Below are positions 26,663 to 35,952 of a DNA stretch of 64,000 nucleotides, piece after piece (position 1 is the stretch's first letter; every line of letters starts with the position of its first letter). Source of the stretch: SP5GCR1 sp965199685 (lineage in GTDB: Bacteria; Pseudomonadota; Gammaproteobacteria; Poriferisulfidales; Oxydemutatoraceae); NCBI GenBank assembly GCA_965199685.1, contig OZ241323.1, forward strand, positions 2,046,001 to 2,110,000, in the 5' to 3' direction. Below the pieces are notes generated by a model. The model had not been told where the DNA came from. It saw nothing but the letters and a program-made list of their open reading frames with translations, and did no database searches. The translations under genes and the position numbers were made by a program.

Positions 26663-27532
26663 ATGCAATTCCTTAATAAATTAAAGGCTAAAATCTTAAG
26701 ACGTTGTAAATTACTTAATCATTTGGCATTGGTGCGCGCCAGTTTATTATTCAATAGACTTGATAACAGCTCTTTATTTTCAAAAGGAATCGCAAACTTA
26801 TTATTACATTTATTTTTAACTACTGCGGATAAGAAAGGGTACTCTAACTCATTTAGCAGAAACCGTACTTTTGATCATAATACACTATGGTCGTGGCATA
26901 AAAGTGGCAATCATTGGATTCGTTTTATAGCTGAATATCTTACTGGTTGCCCTACCAGTGGAGGCGTAGGTAATACAAAAGATGTTCCTATTTATCTAAA
27001 TACTTTTCCTAGCGAAGAACACCCCCTAAGCCATGTAAATCCAGAAGCTCCTTTTGTTCTTTATAAATCCCATTGGGCTTATAAAATAACTTCTAGGTCG
27101 GCTATTTTGCTGATTATTAGAGATTATCACGAAGTTATTAGCCGTCCATCTGAGATCAGAGAACTTGTGGGTGAGGCTTTTTTGTATTTAAATTTAATAA
27201 CCACCTACGATCGTTTTAGTGGAAACAAAATGATCATATACTATGAAGATTTATTGACATACTCGGAAAGAGAAATATCTCGCATTAGATATTTTTTGAA
27301 TGCATCCAATAAACGTTTCAGAACTTTCATGGATAACTATGACTACTATGCAGAACTCTCGAAACAAGGAGAAAATAGAGCTTGGTATGGCTATAATTCT
27401 GCTGATGATCTTAGGTTTCATCAAAAAAAATTAAGCAAGAAAAATTTACTAACTAGGAAAAATTTTTTTCAGGCAATGCTTGCCACTAAACAATACCAAC
27501 CCGTAAAGCCTTATATTGCTAGATACGAATAA
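26663..27532 (+). CDS. sulfotransferase-like protein, copy 1
   Basis: 289 aa. The P-loop-like motif LWSWHKSGNHWIRFIAEYL (residues about 75-93) corresponds to the 5'-phosphosulfate loop of PAPS-dependent sulfotransferases. AILLIIRDYHEVISR matches the 3'-phosphate motif, and MIIYYEDLLTYSEREISRIRYFLN is the typical late helix. It likely sulfates a glycan; acceptor unknown. Start ATG 26663; no strong ribosome-binding site seen. Very AT-rich compared with lysA, and a tandem paralogue follows. Probably acquired together with its twin, downstream of lysA. Confidence 0.8.
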   Translation: MQFLNKLKAKILRRCKLLNHLALVRASLLFNRLDNSSLFSKGIANLLLHLFLTTADKKGYSNSFSRNRTFDHNTLWSWHKSGNHWIRFIAEYLTGCPTSGGVGNTKDVPIYLNTFPSEEHPLSHVNPEAPFVLYKSHWAYKITSRSAILLIIRDYHEVISRPSEIRELVGEAFLYLNLITTYDRFSGNKMIIYYEDLLTYSEREISRIRYFLNASNKRFRTFMDNYDYYAELSKQGENRAWYGYNSADDLRFHQKKLSKKNLLTRKNFFQAMLATKQYQPVKPYIARYE

Positions 27533-27595
27533 TTAGGGACTTATAGCGATTAGTTGACAGTGCGATTCCTTAATAAATTAGAGGCTATAATCTAA

Positions 27596-28435
27596 ATGCC
27601 TCGTAAATTACTTAATTATTTGACGCTGACGCGCGCCGATTTATTATTCAATAGATTTGATAGCGATTCTTTATTTTCAAGAATAATCGCAAACTTATTA
27701 TTATATTTATTTGTAAACAATGAGAATAATAAAACATACTTTAACTACTATAGTGAAAATCTTACTTTTGATCATAATGCACTATGGTCGTGTCCTAGAA
27801 GCGGCAATCATTGGGTTCGTTTTATATCTGAATATCTCACTGGTTGCCCTACCAGTGGAGTTATATTAGGCCAAGGCGATGTTCCTATTTATCTAAATAC
27901 TTTCCCTAGCGAAGAACACCCTCTAAGCCATGTAAATCCAGAAGCTACTCCTGTTCTTTATAAATCCCACTGGGCTTATAAAATAACTTCTAGGTCGGCT
28001 ATTTTGCTGATTATTAGAGATTACTATGAAGTTATTAGCCAGCCAGATAAACGTCCCTTTAGAGGACTGGTGAATAATGTTTTTCTGTATTTAGAATTAA
28101 TAACCGCCTATAATCGTTTTAGTGGAAACAAAATGATTATATACTATGAGGATTTGCTGACATGCCCAGAAAGAGAAATATCCCGCATTAGATATTTTTT
28201 GAATGCATCCGATAAACGTTTCCAAACTTTAATGGATGACTATGACTACTATGCAGAACTCTCGAGACAAGTAACAAAAAGAGTTTGGCGTCGCCATAAC
28301 TCTGCTGATAATCTTAAGTTTCATCAAAAAAAATTAAGCAAGCAAGATTTACTAGCTAGGAAAAATGTTTTTCAGGCATTCCTTGCTACTAAACGATACC
28401 AATGCGTAAAACCTTATCTTGCCAGATACGGATAA
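27596..28435 (+). CDS. sulfotransferase-like protein, copy 2
   Basis: 279 aa, tandem paralogue of the preceding gene. Motifs LWSCPRSGNHWVRFISEYL, AILLIIRDYYEVIS and MIIYYEDLLTCPEREISRIRYFLN are intact. The equivalent of the first ten codons of copy 1 is present upstream but closed by a TAA two bases before the chosen ATG, so this copy has lost its original N-terminus. A short further echo of the start (ATGCCTTTCCTTAATAA) occurs near 28452, possibly a relic of a third copy. Confidence 0.8.
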   Translation: MPRKLLNYLTLTRADLLFNRFDSDSLFSRIIANLLLYLFVNNENNKTYFNYYSENLTFDHNALWSCPRSGNHWVRFISEYLTGCPTSGVILGQGDVPIYLNTFPSEEHPLSHVNPEATPVLYKSHWAYKITSRSAILLIIRDYYEVISQPDKRPFRGLVNNVFLYLELITAYNRFSGNKMIIYYEDLLTCPEREISRIRYFLNASDKRFQTLMDDYDYYAELSRQVTKRVWRRHNSADNLKFHQKKLSKQDLLARKNVFQAFLATKRYQCVKPYLARYG

Positions 28436-28548
28436 TTACACCGCAAGCATGCCTTTCCTTAATAATATCCTCTATGCCTATTCCTATGAAGAATAACATT
28501 AGATTCGCCAGACATCTAGGCGCAATATTGTATGATTTGCTTTTGTTG

Positions 28549-28600
28549 TTATCCGGTGCCAAGAGAGCCTGCAGGATTTAATATAAACCGAATCTACACC
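28549..28600 (+). pseudogene. lysA 3'-end scar
   Basis: AGCCTGCAGGATTTAATA and flanking bases reproduce the end of lysA at 26590-26630. It shows that the two sulfotransferase genes entered between lysA and the methyltransferase with partial duplication of the target. Confidence 0.75.
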
Positions 28601-28618
28601 GCCTCAATAATTACCTAC

Positions 28619-29275
28619 ATGAAAAGAATACCCGAAGCCGAATTGATGGATAGCGAGGAGCAAGCACGAGCTTATGCAAACGCAGATTTCAATCAGCCAC
28701 ATAGTTTGGTGATGGAACATTTTATGCGTTGCATGCCCGATTTACCCGAAGCCGGTGCATGGATTGATTTAGGGTGTGGCGCTGGTGAAATTACCGTACG
28801 CTTGGCAAAACTCTGTCCTAAGGCTTGCATAGACGCGGTAGACGGTTCCGCTGCTATGTTGCGCTATGCAAAAAAACGCTTTGAACGCGAGCATGTCAAT
28901 CAGCAAATACGCTTAATCAACGCAACCCTACCCGAAATTCAGGTGGATAAAAATAGTTACGACGGGATTCTATCAACCAGTTTTCTACATCATCTACATA
29001 ATCCACAAGTTCTGTGGCATTGCGTCAAGACGCTCGCCAAAGATAATGCTCGTATTTTCATTGCCGACTTATGTCGACCTCAAAGCAAACAACAAGTGGA
29101 CCAACTTGTAGAACAGTATGCCGCATCAGAACCGCAGATATTGCAGAGAGATTTTCGCAATTCACTCTGCGCAGCTTTCACTCCCGGAGAAATCAAAGAC
29201 CAGCTGAAAGATGCCGGGATTACACACCTGCACACCGAGATTATCAGCGACCGTCATCTCATTGTTCACAGCTAG
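28619..29275 (+). CDS. class I SAM-dependent methyltransferase
   Basis: 218 aa from ATG 28619 (MKRIPEAELMD). Motif I WIDLGCGAGEITVRLA, acidic post-I IDAVDGSAAMLRYAKK, and motif II-like YDGILSTSFLHHLHNP, as in UbiE/BioC-type enzymes. Substrate unknown. Composition resembles the core genes, and before the sulfotransferase insertion it would have followed lysA directly. A MITE lies 22 bp downstream. Confidence 0.85.
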   Translation: MKRIPEAELMDSEEQARAYANADFNQPHSLVMEHFMRCMPDLPEAGAWIDLGCGAGEITVRLAKLCPKACIDAVDGSAAMLRYAKKRFEREHVNQQIRLINATLPEIQVDKNSYDGILSTSFLHHLHNPQVLWHCVKTLAKDNARIFIADLCRPQSKQQVDQLVEQYAASEPQILQRDFRNSLCAAFTPGEIKDQLKDAGITHLHTEIISDRHLIVHS

Positions 29276-29297
29276 ACCTTGCGAAGACAACATAGAC

Positions 29298-29801
29298 GGG
29301 ACTGTTGAAAAAGTATTTCTTGAACCGTAAGGGCAGAATAAAGCCACCAATTGAGCCGGTAGGTCAATCAGTGTAACTTCGTGCAGAACCTGAACATGTT
29401 GTGCAAAACCAAAGTGTGAAACGAAATGTAGGGGCGGACTCGCATGTCCACCCTAACGCGTTGCGTCTGCACAATCACTACATTTATCCATTTGATTTAT
29501 GTTAACCAAAACCAAGTGGCGCAAGCGGTTACAGTAGTGCATAACGGTACTTTAGGGAGGGCATGTGGGACTGTTGAAAAAGTGTCTGCATTAGTACATT
29601 CCCCTCCTTTGGAGGGGTGGCAGGCGAAGCCTGACGGGGTGGTTGTTAAGGTTCTGAACAATGTTACGCCGATTGACCTACTGGCTCAATCGGCAGTTCT
29701 ATTTTTCAACAGCCCCATGTTAGCCCTCCCCTACGGGTGGTTATCATAAATTGAATGGCGCACAGCGGTTACGTTTGGGAAATGACAGTACTTTCCAACA
29801 G
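29298..29801. mobile_element. MITE-like repeat, copy 9 (at least two units)
   Basis: GGGACTGTTGAAAAAGTATTTC at 29298, a second end GGGACTGTTGAAAAAGTG near 29570, inverted ends at 29716 and 29801. Internal hairpins as in other copies. The last end cuts off the first codons of a fucosyltransferase paralogue. Confidence 0.85.
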
Positions 29802-29810
29802 CAGATAATT

Positions 29811-30863
29811 TCATCTTAGAGGCATACTACGAAGGCTGTCGTATAAATCTATTCTAGGCATAGGTGCATTATTTTTACCTCGGATTATTCTTCTTTGGCC
29901 TCGCCGCGATATAATTTTAATTTGTGGATTGAAATATCGTGCTACGTCTACAAATCCGGAACCCGTTGCATAGACAAGTTTGGCTTTTGCTAAAATCAAA
30001 AGATCTATCAGCGCGTCTTTTTCTTGGTTAAAAGTATCCATTCCCTTGTTTAGTCCTATCATATCGTGTCTATGTAAGGGAAACTCATTATAAGAGCGTT
30101 CAATATCTCTTGAAAACACTCTGCCTGGGAAAGCCATGCGCATTTTATCAATAAACTGTGCCTGGTCCGAACATGCGAAAATACTATATTGATCACCTAT
30201 GACCTCTTTTAGGTAAGTAATATACGAATCCATACCTATCCTATTTCTATTATATTCATCTGTGCCACGGAAATGGACGGCAATGTAATCTCCTTTAATA
30301 TTATCGGCACTCCATTGATTAGCACATTTTTCAAGATATGGGTTTATTGCGAGTTTCGATATTATTTTATGCCCGTATACTGAAGAAATGAAAAAAATAC
30401 CAAACCATTCAACATTATTTGCCAAATATTTCTCTCGCGTAGAAGACTGCAATTTATGCGTTGATTCGTCTTTAGTATTAATCAGCATATCGTTTTCAAA
30501 ATGTCTCCATATCACACTGCTAGATGCTTTAATTTTTACATTGATTTTCATTTTTTCACAGACCCATGCAAAAGCAACGAACCCGTTTAGCGATGTAGCG
30601 ATAGGGCGACAATCTTCATAATCCACAACTATACATTTACTATTGAGAAAATCTCTGTTAAAGAAGTGACGGCGGAATAAACCAATAAAATACGAAAATC
30701 TGCGGGAAAGACGTTTTATCATTTCTCTACCCAGTCGAAAATGAATTACATCACGTAAGTCAAGTTCTAAAACAGTAACTCCAATCATAGGTATAGCAAG
30801 CACGCTTAATTTAATACAGTGCCCCCACAGCCTGCTTTTCCTACCAAGCGCCGATAATTTCAT
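29811..30863 (-). CDS. fucosyltransferase-like protein (family 1, no rhodanese domain)
   Basis: 350 aa, related to the transferase half of the fusion proteins: IAVHFRGTDEY (HxRxTD), IFACSDQAQFIDKMRMAFPGRV, FSRDIERS, QEKDALIDLLILAKAKLVYATGSGF and FNPQIKIIS. It lacks the rhodanese-like part and instead begins MKLSALGRKSRLWGHC. Direct repeats of 43 bp at 29804-29846 and 30853-30895 bracket it, because the tail of a lost upstream copy precedes its ATG. It is preceded further upstream by an IS3 right end. Confidence 0.7.
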   Translation of the reverse strand: MKLSALGRKSRLWGHCIKLSVLAIPMIGVTVLELDLRDVIHFRLGREMIKRLSRRFSYFIGLFRRHFFNRDFLNSKCIVVDYEDCRPIATSLNGFVAFAWVCEKMKINVKIKASSSVIWRHFENDMLINTKDESTHKLQSSTREKYLANNVEWFGIFFISSVYGHKIISKLAINPYLEKCANQWSADNIKGDYIAVHFRGTDEYNRNRIGMDSYITYLKEVIGDQYSIFACSDQAQFIDKMRMAFPGRVFSRDIERSYNEFPLHRHDMIGLNKGMDTFNQEKDALIDLLILAKAKLVYATGSGFVDVARYFNPQIKIISRRGQRRIIRGKNNAPMPRIDLYDSLRSMPLR

Positions 30864-30895
30864 CTTAGAGGCATACTACGAAGGCTGTCGTATAA
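30853..30895 (-). repeat. 43-bp direct repeat: tail of a lost tandem copy
   Basis: Identical to 29804-29846. Read on the minus strand it encodes the terminal LYDSLRSMPLR and stop, whose TGA overlaps the ATG of the gene at 29811 (ATGA). It marks a collapsed tandem array. Confidence 0.8.
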
Positions 30896-30904
30896 CTTTT
30901 ATTT

Positions 30905-31104
30905 TTCACAAATCCATACAAAAGCAATTTACGTTCTCTCATTTTTAGTGTCACCTGTGAAATTATTTTTCATGCTATTGCCTCTGCGAATACACTCAGG
31001 AGTTGATAGCACTATGCAGGCGGACTTCATTATAATCTATCCACCATTTTTCTATAGTCTCTCTTGCCTCTTTAATTAAACGAAACCAGAACTAATCCAG
31101 ACAA
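30905..31104 (-). mobile_element. IS3-family right-end remnant R1
   Basis: On the minus strand it encodes the end of an IS3 orfB: FWFRLIKEARETIEKWWIDYNEVRLHSA, followed by the right-terminal region (GAGGCAATAGCATGAAAA..). Stops interrupt the frame. It points toward the fucosyltransferase-like gene at 29811. Confidence 0.75.
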
Positions 31105-31252
31105 CCAGCGACCACCACAAGATGATCAATCCATGACAAAAGCGGCAGATTGTTAAAAGAGTCGCTATAGAAACATCCTTTTTAATAGTCCGATTTGTTT
31201 TCGTTTAAACATTTTTGCAAACAGACGATTTTACTTTCCCAAAAGCAAGACG
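31105..31252 (-). pseudogene. fragment of the HAD phosphatase gene
   Basis: Closely matches the 41590-41735 part of the HAD-IB gene (ACAAAAGCGGCAGAT, AGAGTCGCTATAGAA, TTTTCGTTTAA), with indels. It is fused at one side to the IS3 orfB tail. It is a duplicated core-gene scar, not functional. Bases 31253-31364 hold no recognised gene. Confidence 0.8.
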
Positions 31253-31364
31253 TACTCAATTATGCAATGTTTATACAATCGCAACATGAAGCTGGCGAAA
31301 AATACACAAAAATCAAAAAAATAGTACAATATGTTGATAAACAAAATTGGTTTATTCGACAAAA

Positions 31365-32537
31365 ATGCTTTCTAAAATTGCTAATTATTTTCATATACTT
31401 AAAGCTAGAATCATAGTTGCTTATGTTTTATTTCATGAATTCGAAGCGTGCTTCCGTGTTCGTATACGTGGTGGTAGACGGAGAAAGTTTAAAAAAAACA
31501 TCCAGTTTCTAATAAAGCACCCGGTGATTTGTTTTAATCAAGGATTTCCTGAAAAAATAGGGATTAAGCGTGAATATGCAAAAGCCAAAGAAATAATGGC
31601 AATTCGCTATACAGACTTTTTCAAACACTATGTTGCACATCGCAAGACACCTTTGGCCGATTATGTTTATGTGATAATAATGAATCCTTCGCTCGGAAGT
31701 TATTTCCCTAGAATAATTGGAGCGGCTTGGTTATGCGAAAAACTAGGCATTAATGTCAAGTTTACTTTGCCCAAGCATCGCCCTGGTAGTAGTGATTTCT
31801 TTGAGAATCCTGTTTTGAATTATGCGAAGGAATGTCATCCAGAGAATTTTGCAGAATTAAAAAAACCTCTAACAGACCTAGAGTATATTAGAGGGTTGTA
31901 CCCTAGCCCATGGGAAGAGTATGCTAAGCATGAAATTTCCAGCGAATACGGATATAAAATAATCTCAAAACTATCTATCAAGCAAGAAATACAACAGCAA
32001 GCGGATCAATGGTGCGATGTAAATATCAAAGGAGAATTTCTAGGAGTACATTATCGTCTAGCTGATGCTATCGCAACAGGTAGAGTAATTAGCATAGACA
32101 GCTATATCGATTATCTTAAACAAGTACTAGATGACCATTATCATATCTATGCGTGTTCGGATACTGCATCTTTCATTGATGCGATACACGAAGCATTCCC
32201 TGATAGAGTGGTTAGCAGAGATATAACACGGTCTAGGGATTTTCGGTCATTACACGGCCATAAACCTTATGCAGGATATCAACAAAAGCAAGATGCTTTG
32301 ATTGACATTTTGATACTAGCAAAGCTCCAAATGATTTATACTACAGGTTCTACTTTCATAGAAACTATTAGGTTCTTTAATCCTGCAATAAAAATCATTT
32401 CTCTGCATAGACCCTATGCGCATAAAAGCACTTCAAATTATATGCCTGTCCCTCGGATGGATCTTGTGCAAAAAGCGAAAGCAAATACTACTTGGAAAGA
32501 AACGCCTCATTATGACAAATTTATCCCACCGTGTTGA
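31365..32537 (+). CDS. fucosyltransferase-like protein (family 1b)
   Basis: 390 aa from ATG 31365 (MLSKIANYFHILKA). N-terminal 90 residues are basic and helical; then PSLGSYFPRIIGAAWLCEKLGINVKFTLP, LGVHYRLADA (HxRxxD with the Thr replaced), IYACSDTASFIDAIHEAFPDRV, SRDITRS, QKQDALIDILILAKLQMIYTTGSTF and FNPAIKIISL. Paralogous to the genes at 34778 and 40178, and more distantly to the fusion proteins. All three share the same upstream stretch ending TACAATATGTTG, a possible promoter or duplication boundary. Confidence 0.7.
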   Translation: MLSKIANYFHILKARIIVAYVLFHEFEACFRVRIRGGRRRKFKKNIQFLIKHPVICFNQGFPEKIGIKREYAKAKEIMAIRYTDFFKHYVAHRKTPLADYVYVIIMNPSLGSYFPRIIGAAWLCEKLGINVKFTLPKHRPGSSDFFENPVLNYAKECHPENFAELKKPLTDLEYIRGLYPSPWEEYAKHEISSEYGYKIISKLSIKQEIQQQADQWCDVNIKGEFLGVHYRLADAIATGRVISIDSYIDYLKQVLDDHYHIYACSDTASFIDAIHEAFPDRVVSRDITRSRDFRSLHGHKPYAGYQQKQDALIDILILAKLQMIYTTGSTFIETIRFFNPAIKIISLHRPYAHKSTSNYMPVPRMDLVQKAKANTTWKETPHYDKFIPPC

Positions 32538-32546
32538 AACCCCAAA

Positions 32547-32700
32547 GATTGTTGAAAAGTAGAATCGCCGATTGAGCCGGTAGGTCAATCGGCATCACCT
32601 TGTTCAGAACCCTAACATGATTGCTAAACGCATGCATTACAAAATGCATAGGCCTGCCACTCCTCCAAAAGAGAGGAATATCTATTTTTCAACAGCCCCA
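32547..32700. mobile_element. MITE-like repeat, copy 10
   Basis: AGATTGTTGAAAAGTAGAA to TTTTTCAACAGCCCCA, enclosing a CGCCGATTGAGCCGGTAGGTCAATCGGC stem region split over 32566-32594. Lies just after the fucosyltransferase gene. Confidence 0.75.
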
Positions 32701-32744
32701 TGTTAATCCGAAGGCACTTGTCAAAACTTGAGTAATTAAAAACT

Positions 32745-33830
32745 TTATCGTCCAACCAGTCTTTTTATCTTTGCTTTATAGTGTTGTAAGGTTTCAGATA
32801 ATAGTAAGTGCTCTATCATAGATAAAATTTGGTATCGCCATCGAATTTTATATATGCAATTGGTATGAATGACTCTTGCAACTCCGTTCTCACGAAATAA
32901 TTGAACATGCGCGTGTTGCATTATGTTTTTTTCTACAGAATAAAGCATCGCATTATCAACCAAACCCTTGCCGCCTGACACTAAATTCTTTAATTCTAGA
33001 AAATCATAATATCTATACACAGTGTAGTCTTTTTCTAAAAAGCTCAGGTATCCAGGTTTTGTAATATCCGTCATAATATAGATTCTCATACCTTTAGGTA
33101 TCTTTTTCTTTATTATATGTCTGATATGAGAACTGGCGGAGGATTGTTTGTAAGCTGCACGTACATTCGTATCATTTCCTCGTGCATGCAAACATGCGTA
33201 GTGTAGCGGATTGTCCTTCACTTTGTCCTGCATTGTATCTTTATTGGCAGAAAAATCGATACCTCTATACACAGCCGATAGTTTTTTGGCATCCGCAAGA
33301 CTAGTTCCCATAGCTCGCAAAACCATATCGGTCAAGTGCTCAACCTGATCCGAAGGGTATAAAGCAACCATTAATATATTGGGGTAGATTTTTCTGTAAT
33401 AAAAAGTATCTATCGTTTTTCGAACGATTACTTTGTATTGATTATTTTGTGTTTCGCTAACTGGAGTGATATCTGATAATCGTAGTACTAACTCTTCGGG
33501 GTATTTATGGTGATCAAAATTCTCCATCCGTATGTAGCGGAGAGCATTGTTGATTTGTTCGATACTTCCGTTATTCTTCATCTTATAAATTTGTGTTTTG
33601 TTCAAATTGATATATCGTTCGATGTCAAGGTTTTTAAGTTCATGACCTAGGTTATGATGAGCAGACATAGTATATTTGTCTATTACCAGTACTCTCTTTA
33701 GATATATCGCTTCCCTGATTGCACTCTTCACTGCCGCAAGTATATGATCTAAGCCTGAACTTCCAGGCGTATGCAAAATTAGATATTTATCTTGATCTGT
33801 TTCCATAAATGGTTCTGTAAATATTCTCAT
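32745..33830 (-). CDS. O-fucosyltransferase-like protein, family 2
   Basis: 361 aa. YPSDQVEHLTDMVLRAMGTSLADAKKL, HYACLHARGNDTNVRA (HxRxxD present), RIYIMTDITKPGYLSFLEKDYTVYRYYDFLEL and NAMLYSVEKNIMQHAHVQLF are shared with the genes at 22218 and 23193. The N-terminal block KYLILHTPGSSGLDHILAAVKSAIREAIYLKRVLVI is a plausible start of the GT-B fold. An IS3 right end stops 18 bp before the ATG, so expression may start within that element. Confidence 0.6.
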   Translation of the reverse strand: MRIFTEPFMETDQDKYLILHTPGSSGLDHILAAVKSAIREAIYLKRVLVIDKYTMSAHHNLGHELKNLDIERYINLNKTQIYKMKNNGSIEQINNALRYIRMENFDHHKYPEELVLRLSDITPVSETQNNQYKVIVRKTIDTFYYRKIYPNILMVALYPSDQVEHLTDMVLRAMGTSLADAKKLSAVYRGIDFSANKDTMQDKVKDNPLHYACLHARGNDTNVRAAYKQSSASSHIRHIIKKKIPKGMRIYIMTDITKPGYLSFLEKDYTVYRYYDFLELKNLVSGGKGLVDNAMLYSVEKNIMQHAHVQLFRENGVARVIHTNCIYKIRWRYQILSMIEHLLLSETLQHYKAKIKRLVGR

Positions 33831-33847
33831 TATAATCGGCTGCTCGT

Positions 33848-34031
33848 TGACATTATCTTATTTTTAGTGCTACCTATAAAGTTAGTTTTATTCTATTGCC
33901 TCCGCGAATACACTCAGGGGTTGATAGCACTATGCACTATGCGGGCGGACTTCATTATAATCTATGCGCCAGCCCTCTATAGTCTCTTTTACCTCTTTTA
34001 TTGAACGAAACCAAAACTGATTCAGACAGCC
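33848..34031 (-). mobile_element. IS3-family right-end remnant R2
   Basis: On the minus strand: CLNQFWFRSIKEVKETIEGW then RIDYNEVRPHSA, the orfB C-terminus of IS3-type transposases, then the terminal region ending GATAATGTCA at 33848. The first ~20 bp (to 34051) resemble the HAD gene, as in R1, so R1 and R2 share one ancestral junction. Confidence 0.8.
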
Positions 34032-34051
34032 ATTGACTACAACCGGACGAT

Positions 34052-34719
34052 GGGGCTGTTGGAAAAGTACCGCTATTGCATAAATCCAACTGCCGATTGA
34101 ACCAGTAGATCAATCGGCGTGACATTGTGCAGAACTCTAACTTGATTACTCAGTTCGTACGATACAAAATGCAATATTTGCTTGCGCCATTAAATTTATG
34201 ATAACCACCTGTAGGGGCAGACTCATATGTCTGCCCGTAAAGTATCGTCTTGCACAGACCTAACCGCTATGCGCCACAAGATTATGGTTTGCATAAATTT
34301 GATGGATGAATGTATAAATCGTGCAAGTTGGTCATCCATATGAGGGCGGACATGCGAGTCCGCCCCTACACATGGGGTTGTTGAAAAAGTACCATCATGC
34401 ATCGTAGGAGGTAATTGTCTAGTGCAGAACCACCACAACCACCCCGTCAGGCTTCGCCTGCCACCCCTCCAGAGGAGGGGAATGTACTAACGCAGACACT
34501 TTTTCAACAGTCCCACATGTAGTTTACTCCGTGCAGACACGGCACAACCACCCCGTCAGGCTTCGCCTGCCACCCCTCCAGAGGAGGGGAATGTACTAAC
34601 GCAGACACTTTTTCAACAGTCCCACATGTAGTTTACTTCGTGCAGACACGGCACAACCACCCCGTCAGGCTACGCCTGCCATCCCTCCAAAAGAGGGGAA
34701 TGGGGCTGTTGGAAAATGT
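34052..34719. mobile_element. MITE-like repeat cluster, copy 11, with 109-bp tandem units
   Basis: Starts GGGGCTGTTGGAAAAGTAC at 34052; further ends at 34373 and 34502-34516, and GGGGCTGTTGGAAAA at 34702-34716. From 34511 a 109-bp unit (ACATGTAGTTTACT.. through ..CACTTTTTCAACAG) is repeated in tandem nearly twice. No gene is present. Confidence 0.85.
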
Positions 34720-34777
34720 ACAAAAATCAAAAAATGGTACAATATGTTGATAAACAAAATTGGTTTATCCGACAAAA

Positions 34778-35950
34778 ATGCTTTCTAAAATTTCTAATTA
34801 TTTTCATATACTTAAAGCTAGAGTCATAGTTGCTTACGCTCTATTTTATGCATTAGAACCAGGTTACGGTGTTTCTCTCAGAGACATCTTGAGAAAGTTG
34901 AAAAGAAACATTGCGTTTCTAATAAAGCATCCGATGATTTGTTTCAATCAAGGATTTTCTGTAAAAATAGGTTTAAAGCATGAATATACAAAAGCCAAAA
35001 AAGCAATAGCAATTAACTATACAGACTTTCTCAAACAGTATATTACACATCGCAAAACTCCTTTGGCTGATTATGTTTATGTGATGCCAAGGAACCCTTC
35101 GCTAGGAAATCATTTTCCTCAAATAATTGGGGTGGCTTGGTTATGTGAAAAACTAGGCATTAATGTCAAGTTCACTTTTCCCAATACTCGCTTTAATACT
35201 CAAAATTTCTTTGAAAATTCTGTTTTGAATTATGCGAAGACATGCCATCCAGAGAATTTTGAAAAATTAAAAAACCCTCTAGCAAACCTAGAGCGCACTG
35301 GCATATATGAAGTGTTCACCAAGTGTGAAATTTCCAGTGAATACGGATACAAAATAATCTCAGAACTATCTATCAAGCATGAAATACAACAGCAAGCAGA
35401 TCAATGGGTGAATGAGAATATTAGGGGAGAATGTGTAGGAGTACATTATCGTCAAACTGATGTTATCCAAGAACATAGAATAATTAGCATAGATAGCTAT
35501 ATTGATTATCTAAAACAAGTACTAGATGACCATTATCAGATCTATGCGTGTTCGGATACCGTATCTTTCATTGATGCGATACACAAAGCATTTCCCAATA
35601 GAGTGGTTAACAGAGATATAACACGGTCCCAGGACGGAAGATCACTACAATTTCATGTACCTTATGCAGGGCATCAACAAAGGCAAGATGCTTTCATTGA
35701 CATGTTGACATTGGCAAAGTGTAAAATGATTTATACCGTGGGTTCTTTTTTTATAGATGCTATTAGGTTCTTTAATCCTGCAATAAAAATCATTTCTCTG
35801 GATGGACGAGGGAAACATTTCCATAAAAACAAAAACATTCCAAATTATCTTCCTGTTCCTCGGATGGATCTTGTGCAGAAAGCGCAAGCAGATACTACTT
35901 GGAAAGAGGGGCTTCATTATAATAAGTTGCCCCACCATATTGAAACCTAA
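34778..35950 (+). CDS. fucosyltransferase-like protein (family 1b)
   Basis: 390 aa from ATG 34778 (MLSKISNYFHILKA). NPSLGNHFPQIIGVAWLCEKLGINVKFTFP, VGVHYRQTDV (HxRxTD intact), IYACSDTVSFIDAIHKAFPNRV, RDITRS, QRQDAFIDMLTLAKCKMIYTVGSFF, FNPAIKIISL. Close paralogue of 31365 and 40178. It is directly preceded by a MITE end and the shared upstream segment. Its 3' end abuts the remnant of an IS1182-type element. Confidence 0.72.
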   Translation: MLSKISNYFHILKARVIVAYALFYALEPGYGVSLRDILRKLKRNIAFLIKHPMICFNQGFSVKIGLKHEYTKAKKAIAINYTDFLKQYITHRKTPLADYVYVMPRNPSLGNHFPQIIGVAWLCEKLGINVKFTFPNTRFNTQNFFENSVLNYAKTCHPENFEKLKNPLANLERTGIYEVFTKCEISSEYGYKIISELSIKHEIQQQADQWVNENIRGECVGVHYRQTDVIQEHRIISIDSYIDYLKQVLDDHYQIYACSDTVSFIDAIHKAFPNRVVNRDITRSQDGRSLQFHVPYAGHQQRQDAFIDMLTLAKCKMIYTVGSFFIDAIRFFNPAIKIISLDGRGKHFHKNKNIPNYLPVPRMDLVQKAQADTTWKEGLHYNKLPHHIET

Positions 35951-35952
35951 AA

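Noticed and set aside
31195..31416. 73-aa plus-strand frame before the fucosyltransferase gene
   Set aside because: Its first part is antisense to the HAD scar and its last part overlaps the fucosyltransferase start in another frame.
34052..34719. Possible CRISPR array in the tandem repeats
   Set aside because: Units are 109 bp without short repeat-spacer structure, and no cas genes are present.
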